Assembly: GCA_039655645.1 (NCBI GenBank)
Contig: CM077345.1
Location: 63,091,959 to 63,155,958 of the forward strand
DNA length: 64,000 bases
Direction: 5' to 3'
From: Ammopiptanthus mongolicus
Taxonomy: Eukaryota > Streptophyta > Magnoliopsida > Fabales > Fabaceae
Below, one piece after another: positions 1 through 9,657 of this stretch. A program made the translations under genes and the position numbers. Below the pieces are notes generated by a model. The model did not search any database, was not told the DNA's origin, and saw only the letters and a list, made by a program, of their open reading frames with translations. Each line of letters begins with the position of its first letter. The first letter of the stretch is position 1.

Positions 1-277
1 TTGTTTGCCTATTAGGCATTTGATGATTGTTCCCATTTTGGGTTTCTTGATGTTGTGGAGTGAGTGCTGTGGAGATGCTGGAAGAAGTTCGAAAGGACCT
101 TGAAGTAGGTCAAGACTTCTAGGAGCTATGCACTTCAGCCGCTACCACTTTCTTTATTCGCTCTGTTTTGATTAACAGATGTGATTACAACTTGTTTCTT
201 TGTAATTAGTGATTTTTCTTGTTTTTTTCACTTGCATTGTGTTGTACATCCCAAGCTGGATTTGCCATTACGCGCTT
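1..277. other. Unassigned sequence upstream of a copia 3' end
   Basis: No long reading frame or recognisable domain is visible. By position it lies just upstream of a purine tract and a copia-like LTR, so it may be the untranslated 3' tail of that element. Nothing in the sequence proves this. Confidence 0.3.
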
Positions 278-475
278 CTAGCTTGCGGGGGGCTATTAGA
301 GATATAGTTAGTTTCCTTAGTTAGTGATTTGTATAAAAGCCACATTAGTTGCCTCATTAGACTCACTTTTTACTCATTTGTAACTTTTACACATTGTATC
401 AATGCATTTTTACATTCTATCTAAAATTCCTTTTCTTCTTATCCGCGATACCTTAATTCTTAACACAATGTAAGA
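278..475 (+). mobile_element. Degraded copia-like 3' terminus: PPT plus LTR
   Basis: A purine tract (AGCTTGCGGGGGGC, about 280-293) is followed at once by TATTAGAGATATAG. This resembles the TGTTAGAGA start of short copia LTRs with one changed base. The sequence then has a TATA-like stretch (GTATAAAAGCC) and a GTATCAATG block that also occurs in the LTR at 1688. Ale/Retrofit-type copia elements have this arrangement and short LTRs. The right boundary is uncertain because no clear terminal CA or target duplication is visible. No coding remnant accompanies it. Confidence 0.4.
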
Positions 476-1687
476 ATAAAATAAATTGAAAAAGACACTT
501 CTCATTTGAAAAAAAAAAAAAGAAGATAATACACACTAAAGATTAAATATATAAAACAATACTGTTACTTTATCCATGGGTGAGAATATTAAAAGAGAAC
601 TAATATAGAGTTTCGTGAAGTCTCTGGTTGAATTTTTTTATAATAATAATAATAATAATAAGGAGATTTTATGGGAAATTGATATTTTATTACATTAAAA
701 AATGTTACACTTAACTTCTTAATACAAATTTTCTCTTTATTTTCTTAACCAATGACCCTAATAGTAATAGTATTGATAATAGTAATAAATTATTAAATTT
801 CACGTGTAATTTAATTTAGGAATAAAAAGAGATACTCAGGGAAAGAGAATGGCTTAAATTTGAATGCTAAAATTAAGAAAGTTCCTTTATTTTTCAAGTA
901 TTGGCATCTTACTTAGTGAATGTGTATCCAAAAAGCAAAAAAAACTTAATGGTTATTGCAGGATTCCAATAAAAGCAAGTGTTTATTGAAAAATTAAATA
1001 AAATATTTCTTCATATATTAAATCCATCATTTTTTAATGATATTTTTTTTTTATTCCTTAATTAATACTCTTAAAACATTGATTAGTATCCTCCAAACTT
1101 AATTAGTGGATGAGAAGAATACAGCACAAGCCGTCTTTGATTCGCTTTGACTTTTGACTTTTGAACGGCAACCGTCGAGGATGGGAGAAGCAATTGGGAC
1201 ACACCAACGACAAAGTTTGCTGGTAAAATTTTATAAATTTTCACTGAACCTTATTCATGAAGTTTTTGTATTTATTATTTTTTTTATATAAGTTTAGTAC
1301 ATAAAAAATTACGTGTGAGGATTATTCCCAACACTTTTGGTTGGTTGATTCTATTTCTCCTGCAACGAACTGGCAATGGCAGATCGAACTATCCAAATAT
1401 CTATCAGCGATGATAGATTGTAATACTAATCTAATATACTCGAGTAAAGAAAACCAAAACAATCATGGCTGGGAATGTGTGGCTCTTATGCCCTGTGGAC
1501 AACTTATGTGTGTATAAATTATCCATTCTATTTTGTGCTAATTGGACCACGTTCATTTGATAGTGTCCACATTTTAGTTTCCAAGTTTGGTGGTGTGACA
1601 AGCAAATGGGTAAGGGATTAATTGCTAGTGCGACCATTGCCAACTACAAGATAAGCGTATTATTAACTGATACAGATAGGTAGAATT
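476..1687. other. AT-rich intergenic stretch without a gene
   Basis: About 1.2 kb of AT-rich DNA with a TAA microsatellite (640-661) and several homopolymer runs. I found no reading frame with recognisable content, no RNA gene, and no terminal repeats marking an element. Confidence 0.5.
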
Positions 1688-1872
1688 TGTTAGAGGAAGT
1701 TATAATTAGTTACATTTATTAGTTGTTTCATTTGGCTATATAAGCCTATATTGCATTGTGCTTTTTATTTTTACTAATTGTATCAATTTTACTCATTTCA
1801 ATCAATATAATTTTCATAGATTTCCTCTCATTTTTTATGAGTGTCATGTTTTCTAATATGATATCAGAGAGA
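1688..1872 (+). mobile_element. Copia-like 5' LTR with adjacent primer-binding site
   Basis: The stretch starts TGTTAGAGGAAG and has a TATA box at about 1736-1743 (CTATATAAG). It is followed at 1859-1872 by TGATATCAGAGAGA, one mismatch from the usual TGGTATCAGAGA-type site complementary to initiator tRNA-Met. The order TG-start, TATA, then PBS fits a short (about 170 bp) copia 5' LTR. No gag frame follows, so the element is deleted or diverged downstream. Confidence 0.5.
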
Positions 1873-2634
1873 TATCATCCATATTGAACGATTATTTCCG
1901 CTACATTTCTCTTTTCTTTTTCTATTCTTAGATTATTTTCTTTTCCTTTTCAATTTTCCTCATAAAATTGCTTCGTATCTTGTGTATTTTTTCCTTACCA
2001 TTGATTTCTATGTGATTGCTTTAGATCTGTTTTCTTTCACTTTTTTTCTATCATTGTTCTCTCCCTACCTTTTTCCTCTCTTTATTGTTTTTCCTTTTCA
2101 TTGTTCTCGATGATGAGCTCAACGATCTCATCCCTTGTGTTGCTGGTGCCTTTGAGTTCGCGATCAATTCCATAAAACGAATCCACCACACACCTTCTTC
2201 AACTTCTCGATCTTCGTCAACTCCTCCGGCTTCTTCTCCCCCTCTGCCACTGCCACACCCACGTGAGCCTCCTCTTTATCTGTTTCCCACTTGTCGCCGT
2301 TCATCACAGCTCGAACACATGGTATCGATCTCGGAATATCGGCCAAGAGCGTCTATTTTCTTGATCTGTTGCTCGTCCTCTGCATTTCCACATTTCCTTT
2401 CGGATTTGTTGATTTCGATCTGTTCTCTTTGGTATGATCTGAAAATTCTCGGATCTGTAATTTGATTTGATGATTTGGTGCTCTGTCGATTGTCGATCGA
2501 TCACTTTCTTGATCAATGAAGGGCCATTGTCTGGATCTCGTTCTTTGTGGCCTAAGATGGCGTTTCCCGACGCCGTTTTGTTGTGGTGGTTCTGATCTTG
2601 TGGTTCTCTTTACGGTAGTTGTTGGTTGTGACTT
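1873..2634. other. Pyrimidine-rich region after the PBS, no gag recognised
   Basis: T/C-rich sequence follows the PBS-like site. A 126-codon open frame (2085-2465) exists, but its translation is Ser/Pro/Leu-rich low complexity with no retrotransposon motif. The region may be the leader of the copia remnant or unrelated DNA. No function is assigned. Confidence 0.35.
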
Positions 2635-4236
2635 CAAACTCAAGAGATGGGTGAATTGAGTTTCAAAACTTTTTCTCAAAAAAACCAACTTTCTAAAAAC
2701 GAGTTTTTCACACAAACTTTTACATGACTTGTAATGGATATGGATACTTTTAAACTAGTGAATAAAAAGATTAATAAAACACAAATTTAATGCATAAATT
2801 CATATCACAACCAAAATAGCAATATTAAAAGAGTTTGAGAGAGAAAGAACACGCGAACCAATTTATCCTGGTTCAGCCACCAAACCACTAGGTAACCTAC
2901 ATCCAATCCTCACGCCACTGTGAGTGTTGTCCACTATAATCAAGCTTCAAATAGGTGCTTGCAAACCTTTACAAACCAGAGCGCTTTTCACCTTTGGGAT
3001 GCCTCACCCTTATGCACAAGCTTCAATAAAATTCTTTTTCAAAGATTCTAAGGGATGCACCATCCTTACAACAATAGAGAGATTCCCCACTCTCAACTCA
3101 GAAAGATTGTATAAACAATTTAAAGTAAAATCTCAACAAAGACAAGTTGAAACCTATGAGGTAAACTCATTTTTTCACCTTTTGATAGCTCTCAAATCAA
3201 AACTCTGTAAAGTGTAATTTTTCAGAGTGTTGTGGATTCGAAAATATGTTCTCTTAATGCCCTTTTATATTGATTTCAAAAATATGAATGTTGGGCTCTA
3301 AGGTAGGATCAGTTAGATTCAAAACAACCTCAGTTTTTATGTTTTAGAACCAATAAATCGATTAGCTTCTTGCATGAATCGATGTATTAATCAAGAATAT
3401 GCTATTTTACACATAAGTACATTGATTATGTTCTTGACAAAACCAGATATGTTCTTGAGTAAATCGATTTGATTCTTTTCTGAATCAATTCATAATGCAA
3501 GTCAGAGAGAGCGCTAAACTCATCATTCAGAATAAATCGATTTATATAAACCATGCATCGATTTATACTTTGTGAATAGCTAATGTATAGCTTCTGACAT
3601 GATTTATGAATCGATGTACAAACCTATAAATCGATTTAACTATCTTAACTTCAATTTCATACTCTTTGTTATACAATATACATAAATGTATAATTTGTAT
3701 ACACATATGTATAAGTGTTTTCTTAAACATATAAGCTTCTGAACTGAAATGTACACTGATGTATAAATTCCATCATAATTCTATTTTCACTTTTAAAATA
3801 ATTTGAAAAACAGTTTGATGAAAAACAAAACTGTTTAACCTTATAAAACTTGTTTTTCATACTTACTAAGAACTATCATAAGATTTAAAAGTTTGTTTGC
3901 TCTTACACAAGCATCTATTACCTATTATATCTTTAACTTGGTCTCTATGTCTTGTAACTTGATATCCTTCTTAAACTTTGGACTTCCTTCATTGATTCAC
4001 TTTTTTATCTTCACTTGACTTCTGAAATTTAATACTCTAACTTTCTATTTCACATTATTAGTACTTAGATCATTCATTACATTTAAGATTGTCATACATC
4101 AAAACTTCAAATAAAGAATATACTTACAAACTCACTATGTTCTTATTATGACAAACCTTACCATACTATTTCTTTAAAATCATAGATAAGTGTGCAACAT
4201 TTTAAGCATGGTCATTAAATCACGATAAACTTGACT
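2635..4236 (-). mobile_element. Old SIRE/Maximus-type LTR (minus strand)
   Basis: The left edge (CAAACTCAAGAGATGGGTG) resembles the U5 end of the better preserved LTR at 17909 (GAAACACAAGAAGGGGGTTG). Both continue into a block reading ATCCTGGTTCA. The right edge abuts a reversed polypurine tract (CTCCCCCCTT at about 4239), as at 19227. The LTR is about 1.6 kb, clearly diverged, and has lost recognisable TG/CA ends. It contains a cluster of ATCGATT palindromes (about 3350-3640). Assignment to the SIRE/Maximus copia lineage rests on the terminus, the PPT and the envelope-like frame beyond it. Confidence 0.55.
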
Positions 4237-4597
4237 CCCCCCTTGTCTTATAGACATCTTTCAAAAGATCAAGTGTTAAATCAACTTCAAAAGTAGGTCA
4301 AGTTATATTCGAGTTTAAGGTTTTAAGTCAATTGTTCAAAAGTCATTACATTTTCCATCAAAGTTCAAGTTATTTCATAAAGAATCATAGCATATATGGT
4401 ATGGTGTTATTTCTCCCTCTTTGCCACTATCAAGAAGACATAACAAAGAATTAATACCAACTAACGAAGTGTATTTCATTCATAATAATGTTCATTACAA
4501 TCATGGAAATACATAAAAATGAAAAACAACAATAAACAAGATCTAAAAAGATCTTTAAAAAACATTACAAGACAAAGCATATGAAAGATAGAAACCT
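4237..4597 (-). other. PPT and 3' untranslated part of a SIRE-type element
   Basis: On the minus strand the tract AAGGGGGGAG (about 4239-4248) directly precedes the LTR. A second pyrimidine-rich block on the plus strand (TTTCTCCCTCTTTGCCA, about 4409-4425) mirrors TTTCTCCCCTTTTTTGCCA near 19450 in the other copy. The stretch is non-coding and ends at the MITE-like insertion. Confidence 0.45.
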
Positions 4598-5027
4598 AGG
4601 GACTGTTTGGTAAAATTAGCTGTTAGCGGATAAGCTAGCTGATAGCGAATAGTTTATAGCGGATAGCGGATGAGGTAGCTGAAAGCGGATAGCGAATAAG
4701 CTAGCTTATTTTCTGTGGAAGTGTTTGGTAAAACTAGCGGTTGAACTAGCTGAAAAATATAAAAAGACATAAAAGGACATCTTCATTAATGATTTTATAT
4801 AAAAGAGAGAGAAGAGAATAAAGGTAGAATTAAATGTAGATAATAAGGATAAAAGTGGAAAGAAAAATGAAACGCTATAAGCTATAAGCTCAAATGCTAC
4901 TTCAAGTAGCGTCTGGAAAAAACGCTATAAGCTCGTGACAGAAGCGCTTACCAAACGGGACTACTTTCTCATCCGCTATAAGCTATCCGCTATAAGCTCA
5001 TAAAATTGTCTTGCCAAACACGCTCCT
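4598..5027. mobile_element. MITE-like DNA transposon, about 430 bp
   Basis: The left end AGGGACTGTTTGGTAAAA and the right end TTGCCAAACACGCTCCT form imperfect terminal inverted repeats. Inside, AGCTGATAGC/GCTATAAGC-type words recur on both strands, giving strong self-complementarity. There is no coding capacity. This layout is usual for short non-autonomous DNA transposons with GGGACTGTTTGG ends. The target-site duplication is not clear (CCTA-like sequence lies on both sides), so the superfamily (hAT or other) is unproven. The element sits at the very end of an envelope-like frame. Confidence 0.6.
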
Positions 5028-5340
5028 AATCTCCTAATGGTTCATTAGGTGGAGAAGGTTGATCTTTGGTAGCTTCCTCCGTAACTTCCCTAGCTACTTG
5101 AGCAACTTGCTCATTAATCTCAGTATCATCAGCAGGTTTTGCAGTAGTAGCTGGAGCATCTTGTGTAAGATCTGCCACTAGTGGTGGACGAATAGAAATA
5201 CTCAAGTTGTGGTGAAGAGTGGCCATTTGTCCTTCCGAAGTATGAAATGTAAGGGACAAATTATCAATGGCTCTTCATCCATCGACAACAACTTTGAGTC
5301 TTTCACACATAAGGATTGGGCCATTTTTATTTCTCCATCA
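5026..5340 (-). pseudogene. C-terminal remnant of a SIRE-type envelope-like ORF
   Basis: A minus-strand frame (5259 to 5026, 77 codons) ends at a TAG overlapping the border of the MITE-like element. It is rich in Pro, Glu, Asp and Thr and has no membrane segment in the visible part. It occupies the same place relative to PPT and LTR as the envelope-like gene ending at 19531. I see no close sequence match to that gene, so the call rests mainly on position. Upstream (5260-5340) the frame is broken. It could instead be an unrelated acidic tail. Confidence 0.4.
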
Positions 5341-6581
5341 ACGACCTATTTGATTTGGGAAAGGCAGCAGTAGCCGTGTGAACTGAAGACCACCCAAACC
5401 TAATTCCCTAATCAAATCAATTCTCCAAAATTCCTAAATCGTCCCCCGCTCCCGCTCGTGAAGCTCGTTCGTGCCACCGTGAAGCTCTGCCGCGTGAAGC
5501 TCATCCTCGTACCACCTGTTCCGCGTGAAGCTCGTACGACCGTCCTCCTTCGCGTGAAGCTCCGTCAGCTTCGTCCTCGACCATCGCAGAACAGGTTTGT
5601 CTCTTTTTTTCTCTTTTTCTCTCAATCTCTGTTTTTGCCTCTGTTGGCTTGGCACCAGCAAATTCATACCTCTGTTTGCCTTTGTTTTATTTATGTTTAT
5701 TTAATGGTGAAGTCATTTCGTTTGTGTTTTCTTTTGGGTTTTGCTCCAATGTTTATTTACTGATGTTTATCATACCTCTAATGTTTTTGCTCTTTAGATG
5801 ATTACGTGTTTTGGGTTTTGCTTTGATGTTTCTTTTCCTGTTTGAAGCTTCATTTCGTTTGTGCTTGATGATTGCATCCATCTCTTAATATGTATGTTTA
5901 TCATTCCTGTTTGATGCCAGACGAGTTGCAGACGTCTACCTTACAAAGTAGTTTATCATTCTTGTTTACTATAAATTTTCCGTTCTACCTTATTACAGGA
6001 TTTTAATGTTAAACAAAACCACAAAACCAAGTCTACTAGTTCAAATGACTTAAAAGAACGTAACAAAGGCTCAACTACTGAAATGGTTTTATAGCTTATA
6101 CGTTCTCAACCTTAATATTCTTTTGTCCAGCTTTTGAAATTGGATTAGCTATAAAATGTCTAGCAAGGGAAGCCATCATAATTGAGCTTTGATGAAAATC
6201 ATTACTCTACAACAATGTCCTGATAATGATTTGGGAATTGGAGAAGTTCTTAAGTGCAACGGGAGAAAGAAAAAAAAGTTGGGCTTTGTTAACCTGTGCT
6301 TACCTTAGCTTTATGGATCATTATGTTACATTTTTTTAGCTCTACAGCAAGAACTTTTCTTAGTATTGTCAAAGAATTTCTAGTGGAACTTGAAGTTAGT
6401 TAATAAAGGACATGCTTGTCTCTGATGTTTATTTACTAATGTTTATCATACATCTAATGTTTATCATATAATTTAAGAATTTTGATTTAAGCTATGATCA
6501 TTCTTCACCTGTCCTAACATTCTCAATCAAGTAAAAAAATAATTTTAGAACACACATTTTTGAAATTTGGCTTCACTGCTA
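5341..6581. other. Unassigned region between SIRE remnant and solo LTR
   Basis: The left part (5400-5590) is GC-richer than its surroundings, with a repeated nonamer, and ends in CAG|GTTTGTCTC, which resembles a 5' splice site followed by a T-rich intron-like stretch. A 101-codon plus-strand frame (5458-5763) crosses it, but the basic N-terminal part is dictated by the repeat. The remainder is AT-rich, with a duplicated phrase (TGATGTTTATTTACT at about 5761 and TGATGTTTATTTACTAATG at about 6423). It could be the first exon of a captured or decayed host gene. I cannot name it. Confidence 0.3.
5458..5562 (+). repeat. Five copies of GTGAAGCTC
   Basis: The nonamer GTGAAGCTC occurs at 5458, 5479, 5494, 5525 and 5554, usually preceded by CGC or CC. 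Spacings are 21, 15, 31 and 29 bp, so it is a dispersed short repeat, not a strict tandem array, and it does not hold one reading frame. Confidence 0.8.
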
Positions 6582-8690
6582 TGTTAGGTCTTCGTTTTTC
6601 CTTAAGGATTGTTAAGGTTTCGATGAATCCAAATAAGACAAATATGATTAAAGTGAACCTGATGAATATTGTTGATGATCTTCTTCAAGTGTGCAGTGAT
6701 AAACTAACCGTGATCTCTATCTAAGAAGTTGATTTCTGATAATAAGATTTGAAGCATCTAAATTATCAGACGTCTTTCTCTTAGAGTAAGCTTCAAATGA
6801 TCAAGACTCGTCTTTAAGCTTACTCGTCTCATCAAAGCCAAAAATCAAGCGTCTTAGTCAGATAAAGCTCTTTCAAGGTCAAAGCACAAGCGTATGAGTT
6901 CAAAAGCTTAAATCACAAGCCTATGCTAAAGTCAAGTCAAAGACCAAGCATCTAAGTGTCTCAGACGACTACATCTAATCATTTAGAGATCACTCTTTAG
7001 TTACATTTGAACTAAACAAGCCATCATGCGTCTACTACGATCGTCTTATATGAAGAAACCCGCAAGACGATCTCTAATTAAAAACACTTTGATATATCAA
7101 ATATCAAGCGTCTGTCATATCAAGCTACATCCTCTGCTTACAAAGAAGCTAATCTTTAGTAAATCGTTATTCAGAAGGACTCAAGTTCAAGATCAAGCGT
7201 CTGCTCACTTACAACCTCTTAGTCAAAGCATCTGAGCTATCGCACTTTTTCAATATCCGCTTATTCAAGCGTCTCAGTCAGATAAAGACAAAGTCCAAGC
7301 TACAACATCTTATACAAAGATAGACGAATCTTCACAAAGATAAAAGCGCTATGACAAACGCCTGATAGTCAAGCTATGTTAACTCTCGTTTTAATCGCGT
7401 CTCAACTCTCTTCCTCAAGGAACTGATCTGAACATATTAAATATGTTGGGAACATATTTAATAAGGTTACATAAAGACTTCAAGATATACGAGGATCTTC
7501 TCTCTGAAAAGTCAAATAGAATAAAGCAATATCTTCTATTATTTTACCTGACACAATTATCTTTAGTACGCAACAAAGTCACTTTACAACTGCCTATTCT
7601 GATTGATTGCACTAAAGAAGTAATCTCTGCTGCAAAACTTCTGATGCTACTCTGAACACTTTAGTACTACACTAAAACAGTACAAGAATACCCTCAACAT
7701 CTTCAAAAACATTTAATGTTTCATCAGAACAACTTTATTACATTAATGGTTTCTCTGAAGACTTGAATTAAAGCAAGTGTTGAAGATAGAGTGTCTCACA
7801 ATGGATTTATTGTTGAGATGAGTATTAATCAAAGATCGGAAGATGAAGAAAGTGTGCGACACACAAGAGAGACAAAAAGACAGAGAAAGCAAGAGATTTG
7901 TGGTGATTGAGAAAGATGAAAAAGCATAAACGCACAAGTTAGTGATTGCCACTACTACTCCAAAAATGAAGAGTGAAGATGTTATCACCTTCATCAAAAT
8001 GAATTTTCTCTTCAACATATTTATTCTATATTCACTCCAGTGAGTGATATGAGAGATTTTCTTCAGTTTCTATAAACCTCATAGCGTTTTCAATCTTATG
8101 AGTATTGGAACAATATGTTCTCTGTATTTCATTATGTAAACACACTCTGTGAGTGATGAGAGATCTCTTCAATGTAATCTTCATTAAACATTCTGTGAGC
8201 CTGAAGAGTCTAGGATAAAATAATACTGACAACAGCTTGGAGAGGCTGGCGAAGAAGAATACTCGTGGAGCCTGGAGAGGCTAGGTGAAAAGAATACTCA
8301 AAGGCCTCGAGAGGTCAGTGAAGAATAATACTCTTTGAGCCTGAAGAGGCTAGGTATGCAAAGAATACTTGAACTGTAACTTAATCAGTTATAGTGTAAA
8401 TCTTGGTGAAGGCAAGGACTGGATGTAACCCCAAGGTTTGTTGTGGGTAAACCAGGATATAACTCTGTGTGATTCTCTTTTATCCCTTATCTCCTTTTAT
8501 GCTTAAATATTAGTTGCTGCTTAAAGCAAGTGTTTCATCCTTTTAAACTTATATCTTGTTTTATTAAGAATCTCTTTCAAACGTGTGATGCGTCTGATTG
8601 CCTGTTATCTCTGTTAAGAAATCTGTTTGCCAACAAGTTTTAAATAACCACTATTCGACCCCCTTATAGTGTTTATTTGTGGTACTTTCA
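6582..8690 (+). mobile_element. Solo LTR, SIRE/Maximus type, TSD TGCTA
   Basis: The element begins TGTTAGGTC and ends GGTACTTTCA, and is flanked by perfect 5-bp duplications TGCTA (6577-6581 and 8691-8695). The right end carries ATTCGACCCCCTTATAGTGTT, the reverse complement of the GGGGGTTGAATTG-type terminus at 17909. A GTAAACCAGGATATAAC block matches the GAACCAGGATAAC block there. No PBS, PPT or coding sequence is present. Length is 2109 bp. The intact TSD shows that the two LTRs of one insertion recombined to leave one. Superfamily is inferred from the shared terminus. Confidence 0.85.
8198..8351 (+). repeat. Five tandem 35-bp units with AGCCT-AGGCT hairpins
   Basis: Units start at 8198, 8234, 8269, 8303 and 8338 (spacing 34-36 bp). 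The core is AGCCTGAAGAGGCT, a 5-bp inverted repeat around GAAG, followed by TAGG and an AGAATACTC/AGAATACTTG phrase. The same core and phrase, diverged, recur on the other strand in the SIRE-type LTR at about 18262-18369. Confidence 0.75.
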
Positions 8691-8749
8691 TGCTATTATC
8701 ATCACTCAAATTATTGAGTAACTTCGGCTTCACTGCTATTATCATCACT
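8691..8749 (+). repeat. 43-bp tandem duplication interrupted by the solo LTR
   Basis: TGCTATTATCATCACT occurs at 8691-8706 and again at 8734-8749. GGCTTCACTGCTAT occurs at 6569-6582 and 8726-8739. Removing the solo LTR therefore restores a short tandem duplication of about 43 bp, with the LTR inserted at the TGCTA of its first unit. Confidence 0.7.
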
Positions 8750-8750
8750 T

Positions 8751-9200
8751 CACTACAAGGAATAAGTCATTTAGTGACAGCAGAAAATCGTAGGTAAAAG
8801 GTTAAAAATTGCAGGTATAGCCCCGAAAACCTATACCGACTGACATTTAGATCCGTGGTCAATAATTCGCTATACCTACGGTTGTGGCTCCATCACTATA
8901 GGCTTTAGTGACGGTTCTTGCATCCGTTGGTATATGTTTTAGTGACAAATCATAGTTTGCTATACCTACGGTTTTGTCTCCGTCACTATAGGTTTTAGTG
9001 ACATTTTGAAGTCCATCAGAAAAATAATAAAACATATACTCATGGTTTATCTTCCATTGGTGTAGGTTTTAGTGAAAAATCATAATTTGCTAGACCCACA
9101 ATTTTGCCATGTCACTATAGATTTTAGTGATGATATTTGTACTAATAATAATAATAAATACCGACGGTCTTTTATAATGTTGATCATATTATAAACTAAA
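8751..9200 (+). mobile_element. Left end of a CACTA-type transposon
   Basis: The sequence starts CACTACAAGGAATAAG, close to the CACTACAAGAAA terminus of plant CACTA (En/Spm) elements. It is followed by sub-terminal repeats pairing a GCTATACCTACGGTT block with CACTATAGGTTTTAGTGAC (8869-8911, 8959-9002, 9089-9131), with CTCCRTCAC in between. Such repeats are the transposase-binding region in this superfamily. No matching CTTGTAGTG end and no transposase frame is present, so this is a truncated terminus. The right limit is arbitrary. Confidence 0.65.
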
Positions 9201-9378
9201 TACACAATAAAATAAATAAATATATTTAGGAACCAAAATAAAATAAAACTTTATTTATATTGAAAATTAACATAAAGTCTTACAAACATATCAAATTACA
9301 CAATAGTTAAACATGTCCACCTAAAAGTTATTGGATCACCTTAATTTATGCAACAAATCAAATCGTTGGTTACATAAC
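9201..9378. other. AT-rich sequence between CACTA end and copia LTR
   Basis: AT-rich, non-coding DNA with no recognisable signals. It may be the interior of the truncated CACTA element. Confidence 0.35.
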
Positions 9379-9623
9379 TGTTATTATTTGTATAGCTGTT
9401 ATCCCCTAATTCAAGCTATAGTTATTTGTATAGCTGTCATTCCTTTATCATAGGATATATAGTTTCCATATTTATAGGATTATTCATGCGGTCAAATATT
9501 GACTATTCACTCGTTTCCTTGAGTCAAGGAGCTGTCCTGTCTATATATGTATTCTGTAACTCCACGAATGAATAAGGCAAAGAAAGCACATTTCACTATC
9601 ACTCTCTTTATGGTATCAGTAGC
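9379..9623 (+). mobile_element. Copia 5' LTR and PBS
   Basis: The LTR starts TGTTATTATTTG, has a TATA box (CTATATATG, about 9541) and ends near CACTATCA (about 9601). At 9611-9623 TGGTATCAGTAGC follows, matching the initiator tRNA-Met PBS with minor change. A gag start codon lies 35 bp further on, at 9658. A short LTR (about 220 bp) with this PBS fits the Ale/Retrofit group of Ty1-copia. The exact 3' boundary is uncertain because about 9 bp separate the apparent CA from the PBS. Confidence 0.7.
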
Positions 9624-9657
9624 TATTGCTTAACAGCAACGATCCAACCGTTTCACC

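Noticed and set aside
2085..2715. Overlapping frames on both strands in 2085-2715
   Set aside because: Low-complexity Ser/Pro/Thr-rich or Arg-rich translations with no domain, in a T-rich leader-like region. There is not enough support for a gene.
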